Position numbers and translations under genes: made by a program | Notes under the pieces: model-generated | Seen by the model: only the letters and a program-made list of their open reading frames with translations | Database searches by the model: none | Told to the model about the DNA's origin: nothing | Source of the DNA: DASUPK01 sp963795665 | Lineage (GTDB): Bacteria; Actinomycetota; Thermoleophilia; Solirubrobacterales; 70-9 | Assembly (NCBI GenBank): GCA_963795665.1 | Contig: CAWCIP010000013.1 | Location: 124,001-188,000, forward strand | Direction: 5' to 3' | DNA: 64,000 nt | In this document: one piece after another, positions 36,825-45,250 of the stretch | How the letters are laid out: each line of letters starts with the position of its first letter | Position numbering within the stretch: the stretch's first letter is position 1

Positions 36825-37841
36825 TCACTGCAACGCCCAAGCGAGCGGCTCGGTGTCGTCGGCCACCAGGCCGACCGCCCTGCGCAGCGAGAGCGTGAAG
36901 GCAACTCCCTCCGAGTAGTCCGAGCCGCCGCGAGACCAGAGCTCGAGGTCCGCGAGGGCGCGAATGGACGCGTCCATGTCCTCCGGCGAGCGTCCCTTCA
37001 CCTTCGAGACGAGCATCTTCGCGGCGTAGGGGTGCATCGAGAGGCCCTTTGCGACCTCGCCGGCCGGCTTTCCGGCCTCCAGCTCGGTGGCGGCGCGAAG
37101 CGCCTGGCGCAGACGCGGGGCGAGGGAGTAGACGATCCTGGGCAGAGCCTCCCCTTGCGCGACGAGGAGCTCGGCGACCCTCATCGTCTCGGCGTCGTCT
37201 CCGGCGACCACCGCGTCGGCGAGCGTCCAGATCGCCTCCTCGGACGTGTCGGCGACCATCGCCTCCAGATCCTCGACACCGACGCGGCCTCCCTCCCCGC
37301 TCCAGAGCGCGAGGCGCTCGAGCTCGGTGCGGAGCCGCATGGGCCTGGGCCCGAGGCGCTCGACGAGCAGCCGGGCCGCGGCCGGTTCGAGCTCGAACCC
37401 AAGCTCCCGGGCGTCGGCGACCAGCTGCTTTGGGATCTCGCGCTCCCTCGGCGCGTCGAATGTCAGGACCTCGCCGCCCGCCGCCTCGACGGCCTTCGCG
37501 AGCCCGGCGGGGGCCTTGCCGTGCGCGACCAGAGCGACCGTCGTCTCGGGCGGGATCTGCGCCAGCGCCTCGATCGCGCGCTCCGCGTCAGCCTTTCCCC
37601 AGCCGTCGACGCCATCCACCAGCAGGTAGCGGCGAGAGGCGATCAGCGAGATCGCGGCCAGCGAGGCGATCAGCGCATCGGAGTCCGGCGAGCGACGACC
37701 ATCGCCCGCCTCGAACAACTCGAGGGCGCCCGGGCCACCCTCGCGCTCGGCCCGCTCCCGCAGACGGCCACGAGTCCGGGCGATCTTCGCCTCGTCGGTT
37801 CCGGCGATCAAGTACGCGGGCTTCATCTCAGGCTCGGCCAT
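36825..37841 (-). CDS. holA: DNA polymerase III subunit delta
   Basis: A 338-aa clamp-loader subunit. PAYLIAGTDEAKIARTRGRLRER (read in part) matches the HolA start, and the middle shows ARLLVERLGPRPMRLRTELERLALW. The C-terminal helical collar domain is complete. TAGACT lies 6 nt before the ATG, and an internal ATG (MKPAYL) is a less likely start. Confidence 0.93.
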   Translation of the reverse strand: MAEPEMKPAYLIAGTDEAKIARTRGRLRERAEREGGPGALELFEAGDGRRSPDSDALIASLAAISLIASRRYLLVDGVDGWGKADAERAIEALAQIPPETTVALVAHGKAPAGLAKAVEAAGGEVLTFDAPREREIPKQLVADARELGFELEPAAARLLVERLGPRPMRLRTELERLALWSGEGGRVGVEDLEAMVADTSEEAIWTLADAVVAGDDAETMRVAELLVAQGEALPRIVYSLAPRLRQALRAATELEAGKPAGEVAKGLSMHPYAAKMLVSKVKGRSPEDMDASIRALADLELWSRGGSDYSEGVAFTLSLRRAVGLVADDTEPLAWALQ

Positions 37842-37847
37842 GGGGTG

Positions 37848-37853
37848 AGTCTA
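37848..37853 (-). promoter_or_regulatory. -10 hexamer for holA
   Basis: TAGACT lies 6 nt before the holA ATG; leaderless type. Confidence 0.45.
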
Positions 37854-37894
37854 GGTGCGGGTCGGGATGCGAGTTCGGTCCGGCCCCGCGTCTA

Positions 37895-38323
37895 CTACGG
37901 CGCCGGAGGCGTCCCCTGCACCGGGAGCGCCGGGCTCTGGTTCGCCTTGCAGGTCTGCTTGGCGCCCCTCGCCCGCACCTTCCGCTTCTCGACCGTGACG
38001 TAGTAGCTCCCGGTGAAAGCCGGCGTGGTCAGGTCCACCTGGTAAGAGCCCTTCCCACCGGTGCGATGCACCGAAAGTGGCTGGGTCTGGAGCGTGTTGG
38101 GGTCCGTGTAGTAGAGCGTCACGACCCGCATGCCCTTGCACGCGCCCAGCTTCGAACCCACCTTCCCGGTGAACTGGGTGCTCGAGGACTGCGTGACCGT
38201 CACCGTCGTGCGCCAGCCCCGCTTCCGGTGGTGCTTCTTCTTGGCGCCCGCGCTCGCGCCGCCCGCGCCGAGCACGAGAACCAGCACGATCAACAGGGCC
38301 CCCGCCCGTCTGAAACCGGCCAT
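37895..38323 (-). CDS. Secreted basic protein of unknown function
   Basis: A 142-aa protein with a clear signal peptide (RRAGALLIVLVLVLGAGGASA) and a Lys/His/Arg-rich start to the mature part (KKKHHRKRG). A beta-rich domain follows, with TVTVTQSSSTQFTG and a final GSYYVTVEKRKVR, and ends in a Pro/Ala tail. Two cysteines (ACKG, QTCK) could form a disulfide. I do not recognise a family. It lies between comEC and holA and has its own TAGCCT 8 nt before the ATG. Confidence 0.72.
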   Translation of the reverse strand: MAGFRRAGALLIVLVLVLGAGGASAGAKKKHHRKRGWRTTVTVTQSSSTQFTGKVGSKLGACKGMRVVTLYYTDPNTLQTQPLSVHRTGGKGSYQVDLTTPAFTGSYYVTVEKRKVRARGAKQTCKANQSPALPVQGTPPAP

Positions 38324-38331
38324 CGCTGTGA

Positions 38332-38337
38332 AGGCTA
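38332..38337 (-). promoter_or_regulatory. -10 hexamer for the secreted protein gene
   Basis: TAGCCT lies 8 nt before the ATG at 38323 and overlaps the comEC stop codon. Confidence 0.4.
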
Positions 38338-40662
38338 ACCGCGACCGGGGGTCACCGTCCACCGGGAACCGTTCGCGTCGATGTCGATCTCACCCTGCCG
38401 GTCAGTGCGCATGATCGGCACCCGGTGCGAGGCGAGCTCGTCGATGGTGCGCGCCGTGGGATGGCCATAGGGGTTGCCCGCCCCCACCGAGATCACCGCC
38501 AGCTTCGGGACCGACCGGTCCAGCAGCTCGCCCAGGCCCGCATCCTCCGAGCCGTGGTGCGCGACCTTGAGCAGGTCGATCGGGCCGGGGTCCATCGGGA
38601 CGGCCTCCGCCTCCGCGTCACCGGTGAGCAGCATGGTGAAGTGCCGCCACTGCGCCACCAGGACCAGGCAGAGCAGGTTCGGGTCCTCCCCGGTCTCGCC
38701 GAGCAGCTCGCGCGGAGGCCAGAGCGCGGTCAGGTGGAGAGCACCCGAGTCGAGCTCGCCTCCCTCCGCCAGCCGGTAGGGCTCAGCACCGGCCGCCACC
38801 GCCGCGCCACGCAGCCGAGGGTCCGCGCGGCCGTAGACGAGCCGGTCGACGTGCACCGAGTCGAGCAGCTCGCCGAGGTCGCCGGCGTGATCGGACTGGT
38901 CATGGCTGATCACGAGCGCGGCCAGGGAGCCGATGCCGAGCTCGCGCAGCCGGTCCTCCACCCCGTCGCCTGGCGGGCCGGTGTCGACCAGGACCGGGTC
39001 GGCATTGGGCGGGTCGAGGAGGATCGAGTCTCCCTGGCCGACGTCCAGTATGCGCACCGCCAGGTCGCGCTCGGGCGGCGCCGGGGAGGAGGCGGAGCCG
39101 AACGGCCAGGCCGGCAGGAGGGCGACCACGGCGACCAGTACCAGGACGGGGATGGCGAGCGGCGCCCTCGGAAGGCGCCGCAGGCGGAGCAGCAGCTCCA
39201 TCGCCAGCAGCAGAGCGCCATACGCGCCCGCCACCGACCAAATCGAGCCCAGGTGGACGGAGAGCAGGGCCCAGCGCGGGGCTGCGAGCCAGTGCGCGAT
39301 CTGGGCGATGTAGGCGAGGCAGAGGGAGTCCAGCCAGTTGAGCGGCTCGACCGGCAACAGCGGGAGCTGGCCGGCGATCCCGGCGAGCATGCCGAGCCAC
39401 ATCGCCGGAGCGACGGCGGGCAGCGCCAGCACGTTCGCTGGCAGCGCGGCGGGCGAGAACTGATCGAAGGCCTCGGCCATCACGGGCGCGGTCGCCACGG
39501 TCGCCGCCACCGTGACCGCGGCTCCCTCGACGAGCGCCCGGCGGACCGACCCGCGCGCGGCGTCGCCCGACATGGCGGACGCCAGCCGCCCCGCCCAGAG
39601 CAGGATCCCGATCACCGCGGCGAAGCTGAGCTGCCAGCCGACGTCGCCCTCCGACCGCGGGTTGATCGCGAGCGTGATCGCGACGGCGAGCAGCACCGCG
39701 TACCAGCGAGAGCGAGGCCTGTCGGCGAGCGCGGCGATCAGGCCCGCGGCTCCCATCACCCCCGCCCGCTGGATCGAGGGACCCGCCCCGGTGACCGGCA
39801 CATAGATCGCGATCAGCAGCAGCGCCCCGATCAACCGGGCGCGCAACCTGAGCCCGAGCAACGCCAGCAGGGGCCACGCCAGGATGCAGAGCAGGATCAC
39901 GTTTTCCCCGCTGACCGCGAGCAGGTGGGTCAGGTTCGATCGCTGGAAGTCCTCGCGCGTCCCGTGGTCGATCCGGTCGTCCTCGCCGAGGACGAAGCCT
40001 CTCGCCAGCGCCGCCTCCCGCTCGGGCATCCCACGCCCCAGCGCCCGTTCCGCCCGGCTGCGGATGCCGTCCACCCACCCCGAGACGCCGCCGCGGCGAC
40101 CGGGCTTCGAGTCGATCCGGTCGGTCCGCAGCGTCATCGAGATCCCCAGCCGTCGCAGATATCCCGTCCGCCAGGGCTCCGGCCGCTCGAGGACGCCCTC
40201 CACGCTGATCTTGGAGCCGATGGGGAGGTCGCCTACGGGCTCCGGCGCCACCACCAGCACCCGGCCGGCCGGTGAGTCGACGCGCACGTCGACCTCGTCT
40301 CCGCTCCGGCGCGGAACTCCTGCGACGAATCCGTCGACCGTCGCGTGCAGCCCGGGGCGGGCCCCGAGGGCGCCGGCGTCGATGGCGTGCAGCCGCGCTC
40401 CCCCGCAGAGCAATCCCGCCAGGGCGCCGGCAAGCCCCACGACCGCGAGCCAGGCGAGAGCGGTCGGCCGGCCGCCGCCTCGCGGGCGCGCAGCGGCGAG
40501 TCCGATCACGGCGATGGGGGCGACCCCGAGGGCCCGGATGGACGGGTCCGGTGCGGCCAGCGGCGCCAGGGCCAGACCCGCCGCCGCGCCGGCCAGCGCG
40601 GCGAAGCGCCACTCTCGCGACCAGCGAAATTCGGCTCCGAGCGCTCGGGGCCCCGGTTTCAC
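38335..40662 (-). CDS. comEC: ComEC/Rec2 family competence protein
   Basis: A 775-aa membrane channel for single-stranded DNA uptake. It has the N-terminal DUF4131 part, the competence domain with HLLAVSGENV and about ten helices, and a C-terminal metallo-beta-lactamase-like domain with LDVGQGDSILL, SHDQSDHAGD and VAHHGSEDA. All three parts of the canonical protein are present, so it may be functional. comEA lies 270 bp away on the same strand. Confidence 0.94.
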   Translation of the reverse strand: MKPGPRALGAEFRWSREWRFAALAGAAAGLALAPLAAPDPSIRALGVAPIAVIGLAAARPRGGGRPTALAWLAVVGLAGALAGLLCGGARLHAIDAGALGARPGLHATVDGFVAGVPRRSGDEVDVRVDSPAGRVLVVAPEPVGDLPIGSKISVEGVLERPEPWRTGYLRRLGISMTLRTDRIDSKPGRRGGVSGWVDGIRSRAERALGRGMPEREAALARGFVLGEDDRIDHGTREDFQRSNLTHLLAVSGENVILLCILAWPLLALLGLRLRARLIGALLLIAIYVPVTGAGPSIQRAGVMGAAGLIAALADRPRSRWYAVLLAVAITLAINPRSEGDVGWQLSFAAVIGILLWAGRLASAMSGDAARGSVRRALVEGAAVTVAATVATAPVMAEAFDQFSPAALPANVLALPAVAPAMWLGMLAGIAGQLPLLPVEPLNWLDSLCLAYIAQIAHWLAAPRWALLSVHLGSIWSVAGAYGALLLAMELLLRLRRLPRAPLAIPVLVLVAVVALLPAWPFGSASSPAPPERDLAVRILDVGQGDSILLDPPNADPVLVDTGPPGDGVEDRLRELGIGSLAALVISHDQSDHAGDLGELLDSVHVDRLVYGRADPRLRGAAVAAGAEPYRLAEGGELDSGALHLTALWPPRELLGETGEDPNLLCLVLVAQWRHFTMLLTGDAEAEAVPMDPGPIDLLKVAHHGSEDAGLGELLDRSVPKLAVISVGAGNPYGHPTARTIDELASHRVPIMRTDRQGEIDIDANGSRWTVTPGRG

Positions 40663-40720
40663 TCAGTGGTCACGTGGTAGGCGCGAGAGACTGACCTTCG
40701 ACGATGGAGGAGCGATGGCC

Positions 40721-40921
40721 ATGAACCGCGAACAACGAAAACGCGGTGCGGATCACCGCGCTCAAAGAGAGAGGGCCGCGCAGGATCGGCTCGACCGGCG
40801 CCGTGCGGACATGCAGGCCGCCGAGGGCCACGCGGGCAGCATCCCGCGAGGCAACCAGCAGCCCGAGAAGGAGAACGTCGGCAACCGGCGAGGAGAATGG
40901 GACCGGGTGCTCGGCCACTGA
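40721..40921 (+). CDS. 66-aa highly charged small protein between comEA and comEC
   Basis: A 66-codon frame (68 if the first ATG at 40715 is used) very rich in Arg, Glu, Gln and Asp: NREQRKRGADHRAQRER and RGNQQPEKENVGNRRG. GGAGGAG lies 8 nt before the ATG at 40721, the better spacing. It is antiparallel to comEA and comEC and fills the gap between them. The composition suggests a disordered or nucleic-acid-associated protein. I do not recognise a family. Confidence 0.6.
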   Translation: MNREQRKRGADHRAQRERAAQDRLDRRRADMQAAEGHAGSIPRGNQQPEKENVGNRRGEWDRVLGH

Positions 40922-40928
40922 TCGATGC

Positions 40929-41501
40929 TCAGGGCTGAAGCGCGGCCCTGAGCGTCTCCATGGTGGATGGGCCGATGCCGTCGACCTGGTCGAGCTGGTT
41001 GATGGACGAGAGCCCACCGTGCTGGTCGCGGAACTCGATGATCTTCTGCGCCGTGACCGGGCCGATCCCCTCGATCCCGTCGAGTTGCTCGGCCGAGGCG
41101 CTGCCGAGACTGATCGGTCCCGACTGGCCTCCGGCCGCAGAGCCGGACGCAACCGTGCCAGGGCCGGGGACGACCACCTGCTGCCCGTCGCTGAGCCTCG
41201 CCGCCAGGTTGATCGCGTCCTGGTTCGCGCCGCCCGCGAAGCCGCCCGCCCGCCTGACCGCGTCCGTCACCCTCGAGCCCGCCGGTAGGCGGTAGACGCC
41301 GGGGCGCCGCACGTCGCCGGCGACGTGAACCACGACGTCCCGTGTGCCCTCGGCCTCATGCGACGAGTCGGCCGCGAAGCTCACCTCCGCCCCGCCCGTC
41401 GACCCTCCCCCGCTCGAGCGAATCCAGCGAGCGCCGATCACCAAGACCGCAACGGCGATCAATCCGTAGACGAGGAGTTGAGAGCGGCTCAGCTCCGGCA
41501 T
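40929..41501 (-). CDS. comEA: ComEA family DNA-binding protein
   Basis: A 190-aa membrane-anchored protein that binds double-stranded DNA during uptake. One N-terminal membrane helix, a SLBB-like domain (VVVHVAGDVRRPGVYRLPAG), a flexible Gly/Ser linker and two helix-hairpin-helix motifs (GIEGIGPVTAQKIIEFRDQHGGL in part, and QVDGIGPSTMETL) are in the usual order. Together with comEC it indicates DNA uptake potential. Confidence 0.93.
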   Translation of the reverse strand: MPELSRSQLLVYGLIAVAVLVIGARWIRSSGGGSTGGAEVSFAADSSHEAEGTRDVVVHVAGDVRRPGVYRLPAGSRVTDAVRRAGGFAGGANQDAINLAARLSDGQQVVVPGPGTVASGSAAGGQSGPISLGSASAEQLDGIEGIGPVTAQKIIEFRDQHGGLSSINQLDQVDGIGPSTMETLRAALQP

Positions 41502-41507
41502 GCGACG

Positions 41508-41519
41508 AATCTCACCGCG
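41508..41519 (-). repeat. AATCTCACCGCG motif upstream of comEA
   Basis: The 12-mer AATCTCACCGCG on the plus strand lies 6 nt before the comEA start and also occurs in the inverted-repeat element at 61.2 kb. It may be a shared regulatory or repeat motif, or chance. Confidence 0.25.
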
Positions 41520-41575
41520 CGAGGCGCCAGCGACAGGCCCGGTTCGTAAAGGATCAGCGACCCGCGAGGGTCATC

Positions 41576-41853
41576 TCAGCGAACCTCGAAGCCCGTCAGT
41601 CCCCCGGGCGGCTCTTCCTCAACCTCGACGGACGCGACCTCCGCGCGGCTGGGCCCCCGCCGGCAGAACTCGACCATCTCATTCACCGCGGCCGGCTCGC
41701 CCTCGAAGACCGCCTCGACCGCGCCGTCGGCACGGTTGCCACCCAGCCGGCGACCCCGGCCGCCTCGGCCCGGCGCCGGGTGGTGTCCCGGAAGAAGACC
41801 CCCTGGACACGCCCGCTGACCACGACCCGCTCCGGGTCATCGGGAGGGTTGAC
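41576..41853 (-). pseudogene. Acylphosphatase (frameshifted in this sequence)
   Basis: The minus strand encodes RVVVSGRVQGVFFRDTTRRRAEAAGVAGWV, the acylphosphatase start with its catalytic Arg in GVFFR (key part quoted). After GWV the frame shifts by one missing base near 41739-41744, and the next frame continues NRADGAVEAVFEGEPA to an in-frame TGA. Acylphosphatases hydrolyse carboxyl-phosphate bonds. The start is also unusual: no ATG is in frame, only GTG at 41823 or GTC at 41853. The preserved second half argues for a sequencing indel. Confidence 0.75.
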
Positions 41854-41863
41854 GGGGGTCTAG

Positions 41864-42010
41864 GCGTGCGCGCGGGGGCGTCGCAGGCCGAGCTGGGCGC
41901 CGCACGCGGCCGAAGCGCGTAGTGGTTGCTACGCGCGAGGACGCGCGCGGCGATCCAGCGAAGGCATGCGGCGTCATCCGCGCGTGCGGATAACCCCGTC
42001 AGCCCTCCCA
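41864..42010. other. Non-coding gap, nothing assigned
   Basis: About 150 bp between the acylphosphatase and cupin genes. It is GC-rich with CGCGCG runs, and I see no open frame, strong hairpin or promoter of either type that I can support. Confidence 0.3.
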
Positions 42011-42406
42011 CTATTCCTCGTCGTCGTACTCGGAGGCGACGCCAACGCCGGACCGCCCGAATACCTCGGACGAGGTGACCGGAGGCGACTGCACCGAGAC
42101 GCAGCAGAGATCCGAGGAATTGCCGTTGGCGATCGAGTGATCGGTGGCCGGCGGGACCAGCACCAGGTCGCCCTCGGCGACCTCCTGGGTGTCCCCGGCG
42201 ACCGTCATCGTCCCGCGGCCGCTCACCACGATGTAGACCTGCTCCGCCTCCTCGTGAGAGTGGAGCTCCTGGTCGATGCCGGCCGGGACCTCGAGCCAGG
42301 TCACGGACATGTTCCGGGAGCCGAGCTCACCGGCGTCCATGAGGATGCGATTGCGAAGCCTGTGCCACTCCTCGGTGGGAGCGTCCGCGAGCCGCCTGAC
42401 CAGCAC
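42011..42406 (-). CDS. Cupin domain-containing protein
   Basis: A 131-aa single-domain cupin. Motif 1 is ELHSHEEAEQVYIVVSGRG with the two metal-binding histidines and the glutamate, and motif 2 is VLVPPATDHSIANG. Small cupins act as enzymes, ligand-binding proteins or accessory proteins, so the function stays open. The tail is very acidic (YDDEE). It begins 17 nt after leuS on the same strand. Confidence 0.87.
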   Translation of the reverse strand: MLVRRLADAPTEEWHRLRNRILMDAGELGSRNMSVTWLEVPAGIDQELHSHEEAEQVYIVVSGRGTMTVAGDTQEVAEGDLVLVPPATDHSIANGNSSDLCCVSVQSPPVTSSEVFGRSGVGVASEYDDEE

Positions 42407-42423
42407 GCGGCCTTTCTAGCAGA

Positions 42424-44943
42424 TCATCCTTTTACGACCAAGTTGACCAGGCGGCCGGGGACCACGATCTCCTTGACGATCGCCCTGCCGTCCAGATGGC
42501 GCTGGACGTTCTCGCTGCTCCGGGCGAGCTCCAGCAGCTGGTCCTCCGAGGCGTCGCTCTCCACCTCGATCCGGTCCCGCAGCTTGCCGTTCACCTGCAC
42601 GACGAGCATGTAGGTGTCGCGCTCGAGCAGCTCGGGGTCCGCCTCCGGCCAGGGCTGCTCCCAGAGGCGCTCGCCGGCCAGCCATTCATGGACCTCGGTG
42701 GTGAGGTGAGGCGCGAACGGGAAGAGCAGGGAGACGGCAGTGATGGTGGCGAAGCGGACGGCCGCCGCCCCGGTTGGGTCCTCGTAAAGGGCGTCCTTGA
42801 GCCGGTAGATCTCGTTGACCAGCTCCATCACCGCGGCGATCGCGGTGTTGAACTGGAAGCGGGGCTCGATGTCCCGGGTCGCCTTGTCGATCGCCCAGTG
42901 CGCCTTGGCCAGCAGCTCCCTCGCTTCGCCCGCGGCTCCGTCGGTGGATCCCGGCTCGGTCCTCTCGGCCACCTCGCGTCCGAGCCGCCAGAGGCGCGCC
43001 AGGAACCGGAAGATCCCCTCGACCCCCTCATCGGACCAGTCGCCGCCCTTGATCGGCGGGCCCATGAAGCAGATGTAGGTGCGCAGGGAGTCCGCCCCGA
43101 AGCGCTCGACATATTCAGCCGGGCTGACCGTGTTACCCCGCGACTTCGACATCTTCGCCCCGTCGCGGGTGATCATCCCCTGCGTGAAGAGGTTGGCGAA
43201 CGGCTCTCGCGCCTCCAGCACCCCGATGTCGTGCAGCGCCTTGATGAAGAAGCGCGCGTACATCAGGTGGAGGATCGCGTGCTCGACGCCGCCGATGTAC
43301 TGGTCGACCGGCATCCAGTAGTCGGCCACCTCCTTCGCCCAGCACTCCTCGTCGTTGCGGGGGTCCAGGTATCGCAGGAAGTACCAGGACGAGTCGACGA
43401 AGGTGTCCATCGTGTCGGTCTCGCGGCGGGCCTCGCCCCCGCAGGACGGGCATTCGGTCTTGACCCAATCCTCGGCCGCGGCCAGCGGGCTCTTGCCCTT
43501 CGGCGCGTATTCCTCGATGTCCGGGAGGAGCACGGGCAGCTGGTCCTCGGGCACCGGGACCATCCCGCACTCGTCGCAGTAGACGATCGGGATCGGCGCG
43601 CCCCAGTAGCGCTGGCGTGAGACCAGCCAGTCGCGGAGGCGATAGTTGACGGCCTGCTCGCCGCGGTCCTCCGAGGAGAGCCAGGCGACGATCTCGTCGT
43701 AGGCCTCGCGGTTGTGCTTGCCGTCGAAGCGGTCGGAGTTGACCATCTTCCCGTCGCCGCTGTAGGGAAGGCCCTCGTCGTCGCGTGATTGCTCCGGGTC
43801 GGTTCCCTCGATCACGCGGCGGATCGGCAGCTCGAACGCCTTCGCGAACTCATAGTCGCGCTCGTCGTGCGCGGGAACGGCCATGATCGCCCCCGTCCCG
43901 TACTCCATCAGCACGTAGTCGGCGACGAACATCGGGATGCGCTCGCCGTTCACTGGGTTGACGACCTCACGGCCCAGGGGAACACCGGTCTTCTGCCGCT
44001 CCTCGTCGGCGCGCTCCTCGGCGGTGACCCTGGCCGACTCGTTGACGTATTCGCGGACCGCCTGCTCATGCTCTGTTCCCGCCGCCAGGCGCTCGACCTC
44101 GGGATGCTCAGGCGCCAGCACGAAGAAGGTGGCGCCGAAGAGCGTGTCCGGCCGCGTGGTGAAGACGGGGAACTCGAGATCGAGCTCGTCGCAGCTGAAG
44201 ATCACCTCCGCCCCGTCCGAGCGGCCGATCCAGTTGCGCTGCATCGTGATCACGTTCTCGGGCCAGGACTCGAGCAGCTCGAAGTCGTCGAGCAGCTGCT
44301 GGGCGTACTCGGTGATCCGGAAGAACCACTGCTCGAGCTGGCGCAGCTCGACGAGCGTCCCGCAGCGCTCGCAGTGGCCGTCGATCACCTGCTCGTTGGC
44401 GAGCACGGTCTGGTCCTTGGGGCACCAGTGCACCGGGGCCTCGTGCCGGTGGGCGAGTCCGCGCTCGAACAGCTTCAGGAAGATCCACTGCGTCCAGCGG
44501 TAGTAGCTCGGCTGGTGGGTGCCGATCTCGCGCGTCCAGTCGATTGAGATGCCCCAGCGCATGAACTGCTCGCGGAAGGAGTCGATCGACTTCTCGGTGG
44601 CCTCGCGCGGGTGCTCACCGGTCTGGATCGCGTTGTTCTCGGCGGGCAGGCCGAAGGCGTCGTAGCCCATCGGGTGGAGGACGCTGAAGCCGCGACGGCG
44701 GCGGAAGTGGGCGATCGCGTCGCCGACCGAATAGGTCTTCAGATGGCCGACGTGCGGCTCACCCGATGGGTAGGGCAGCATCTCGAGCACGTAGCTCTTC
44801 GGCTTCGTCTCGTCGAACTCAGGGGAGCCGGGATTGGCCACCACCCAGGTGTTCTCCGCCTCCCAGACGAGCTGCCACTTGCGCTCGATCGCCTGCGGGT
44901 CGTAGCGCTCCGTGCTCTCGGGTGTCTGCGGTGCGGCCGCCAC
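42424..44943 (-). CDS. leuS: Leucyl-tRNA synthetase
   Basis: An 839-aa class I synthetase. HIGH motif is HVGH (64-67) in YPSGEPHVGHLKTY, and KMSKS is in GAKMSKSRGNTVSP. The editing domain is present between them, with the typical threonine-rich region TRPDTLFGATF, and two CxxC pairs (CERC, CDEC) suggest structural zinc. The GTG start has TACACT 6 nt upstream. No T-box leader can fit in the 80-bp upstream gap. Confidence 0.97.
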   Translation of the reverse strand: MAAAPQTPESTERYDPQAIERKWQLVWEAENTWVVANPGSPEFDETKPKSYVLEMLPYPSGEPHVGHLKTYSVGDAIAHFRRRRGFSVLHPMGYDAFGLPAENNAIQTGEHPREATEKSIDSFREQFMRWGISIDWTREIGTHQPSYYRWTQWIFLKLFERGLAHRHEAPVHWCPKDQTVLANEQVIDGHCERCGTLVELRQLEQWFFRITEYAQQLLDDFELLESWPENVITMQRNWIGRSDGAEVIFSCDELDLEFPVFTTRPDTLFGATFFVLAPEHPEVERLAAGTEHEQAVREYVNESARVTAEERADEERQKTGVPLGREVVNPVNGERIPMFVADYVLMEYGTGAIMAVPAHDERDYEFAKAFELPIRRVIEGTDPEQSRDDEGLPYSGDGKMVNSDRFDGKHNREAYDEIVAWLSSEDRGEQAVNYRLRDWLVSRQRYWGAPIPIVYCDECGMVPVPEDQLPVLLPDIEEYAPKGKSPLAAAEDWVKTECPSCGGEARRETDTMDTFVDSSWYFLRYLDPRNDEECWAKEVADYWMPVDQYIGGVEHAILHLMYARFFIKALHDIGVLEAREPFANLFTQGMITRDGAKMSKSRGNTVSPAEYVERFGADSLRTYICFMGPPIKGGDWSDEGVEGIFRFLARLWRLGREVAERTEPGSTDGAAGEARELLAKAHWAIDKATRDIEPRFQFNTAIAAVMELVNEIYRLKDALYEDPTGAAAVRFATITAVSLLFPFAPHLTTEVHEWLAGERLWEQPWPEADPELLERDTYMLVVQVNGKLRDRIEVESDASEDQLLELARSSENVQRHLDGRAIVKEIVVPGRLVNLVVKG

Positions 44944-44949
44944 GCGGTG

Positions 44950-44955
44950 AGTGTA
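44950..44955 (-). promoter_or_regulatory. -10 hexamer for leuS
   Basis: TACACT lies 6 nt before the leuS GTG; leaderless type. Confidence 0.45.
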
Positions 44956-44991
44956 CGAATCGCCCCCTGATCGACGGTCGTACCCGAGTCG

Positions 44992-44997
44992 TATATT
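44992..44997 (+). promoter_or_regulatory. -10 hexamer for the Gly-Gly small protein gene
   Basis: TATATT lies 26 nt before the ATG at 45024, leaving room for a leader with AAAGGAGA. No clear -35 is visible at 17 bp. Confidence 0.35.
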
Positions 44998-45023
44998 CAG
45001 ACGAGGAGACGAAAGGAGACCGC

Positions 45024-45248
45024 ATGTCGAGGTTGATCAGGCTTGACCGGACAGGGCATACGGAGCTGGCGAGCTGGACGGCCGAGGACACCGACGCCCA
45101 GGAGGCGGCGATCGAGTCCTTCCGCCGCGAGCTGGACGAGGGCATGCTGGCGAGCGCCACGCTGCCGGACGGGTCGGCCGAGGTCGTGCGCGAGCTGCCA
45201 CTCGACGCCGACCTGGTCGTGATGCGCCGGCCCATCGCGGGCGGCTAG
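45024..45248 (+). CDS. 74-aa small protein ending in Gly-Gly (ubiquitin-like modifier candidate)
   Basis: A 74-aa protein with a strong ribosome-binding site (AAAGGAGA) about 8 nt before the ATG. It begins RLIRLDRTGHTELASW, has a helical middle and ends LPLDADLVVMRRPIAGG. A short beta-strand-rich protein with a free C-terminal Gly-Gly is the layout of ubiquitin-like modifiers, but no E1, E2 or JAB protease gene is adjacent. A simple structural protein is equally possible. The next gene starts 2 nt later, so they form an operon. Confidence 0.7.
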   Translation: MSRLIRLDRTGHTELASWTAEDTDAQEAAIESFRRELDEGMLASATLPDGSAEVVRELPLDADLVVMRRPIAGG

Positions 45249-45250
45249 CG

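Noticed and set aside
38425..40275. Long plus-strand open frame opposite comEC (616 codons)
   Set aside because: Arg/Gln/Asp-rich composition with no domain, exactly antisense to a well-supported comEC; a GC-rich shadow frame.
44944..45023. T-box or other riboswitch upstream of leuS
   Set aside because: Only 80 bp to the divergent gene, and a -10 box lies 6 nt before the start, leaving no leader RNA.
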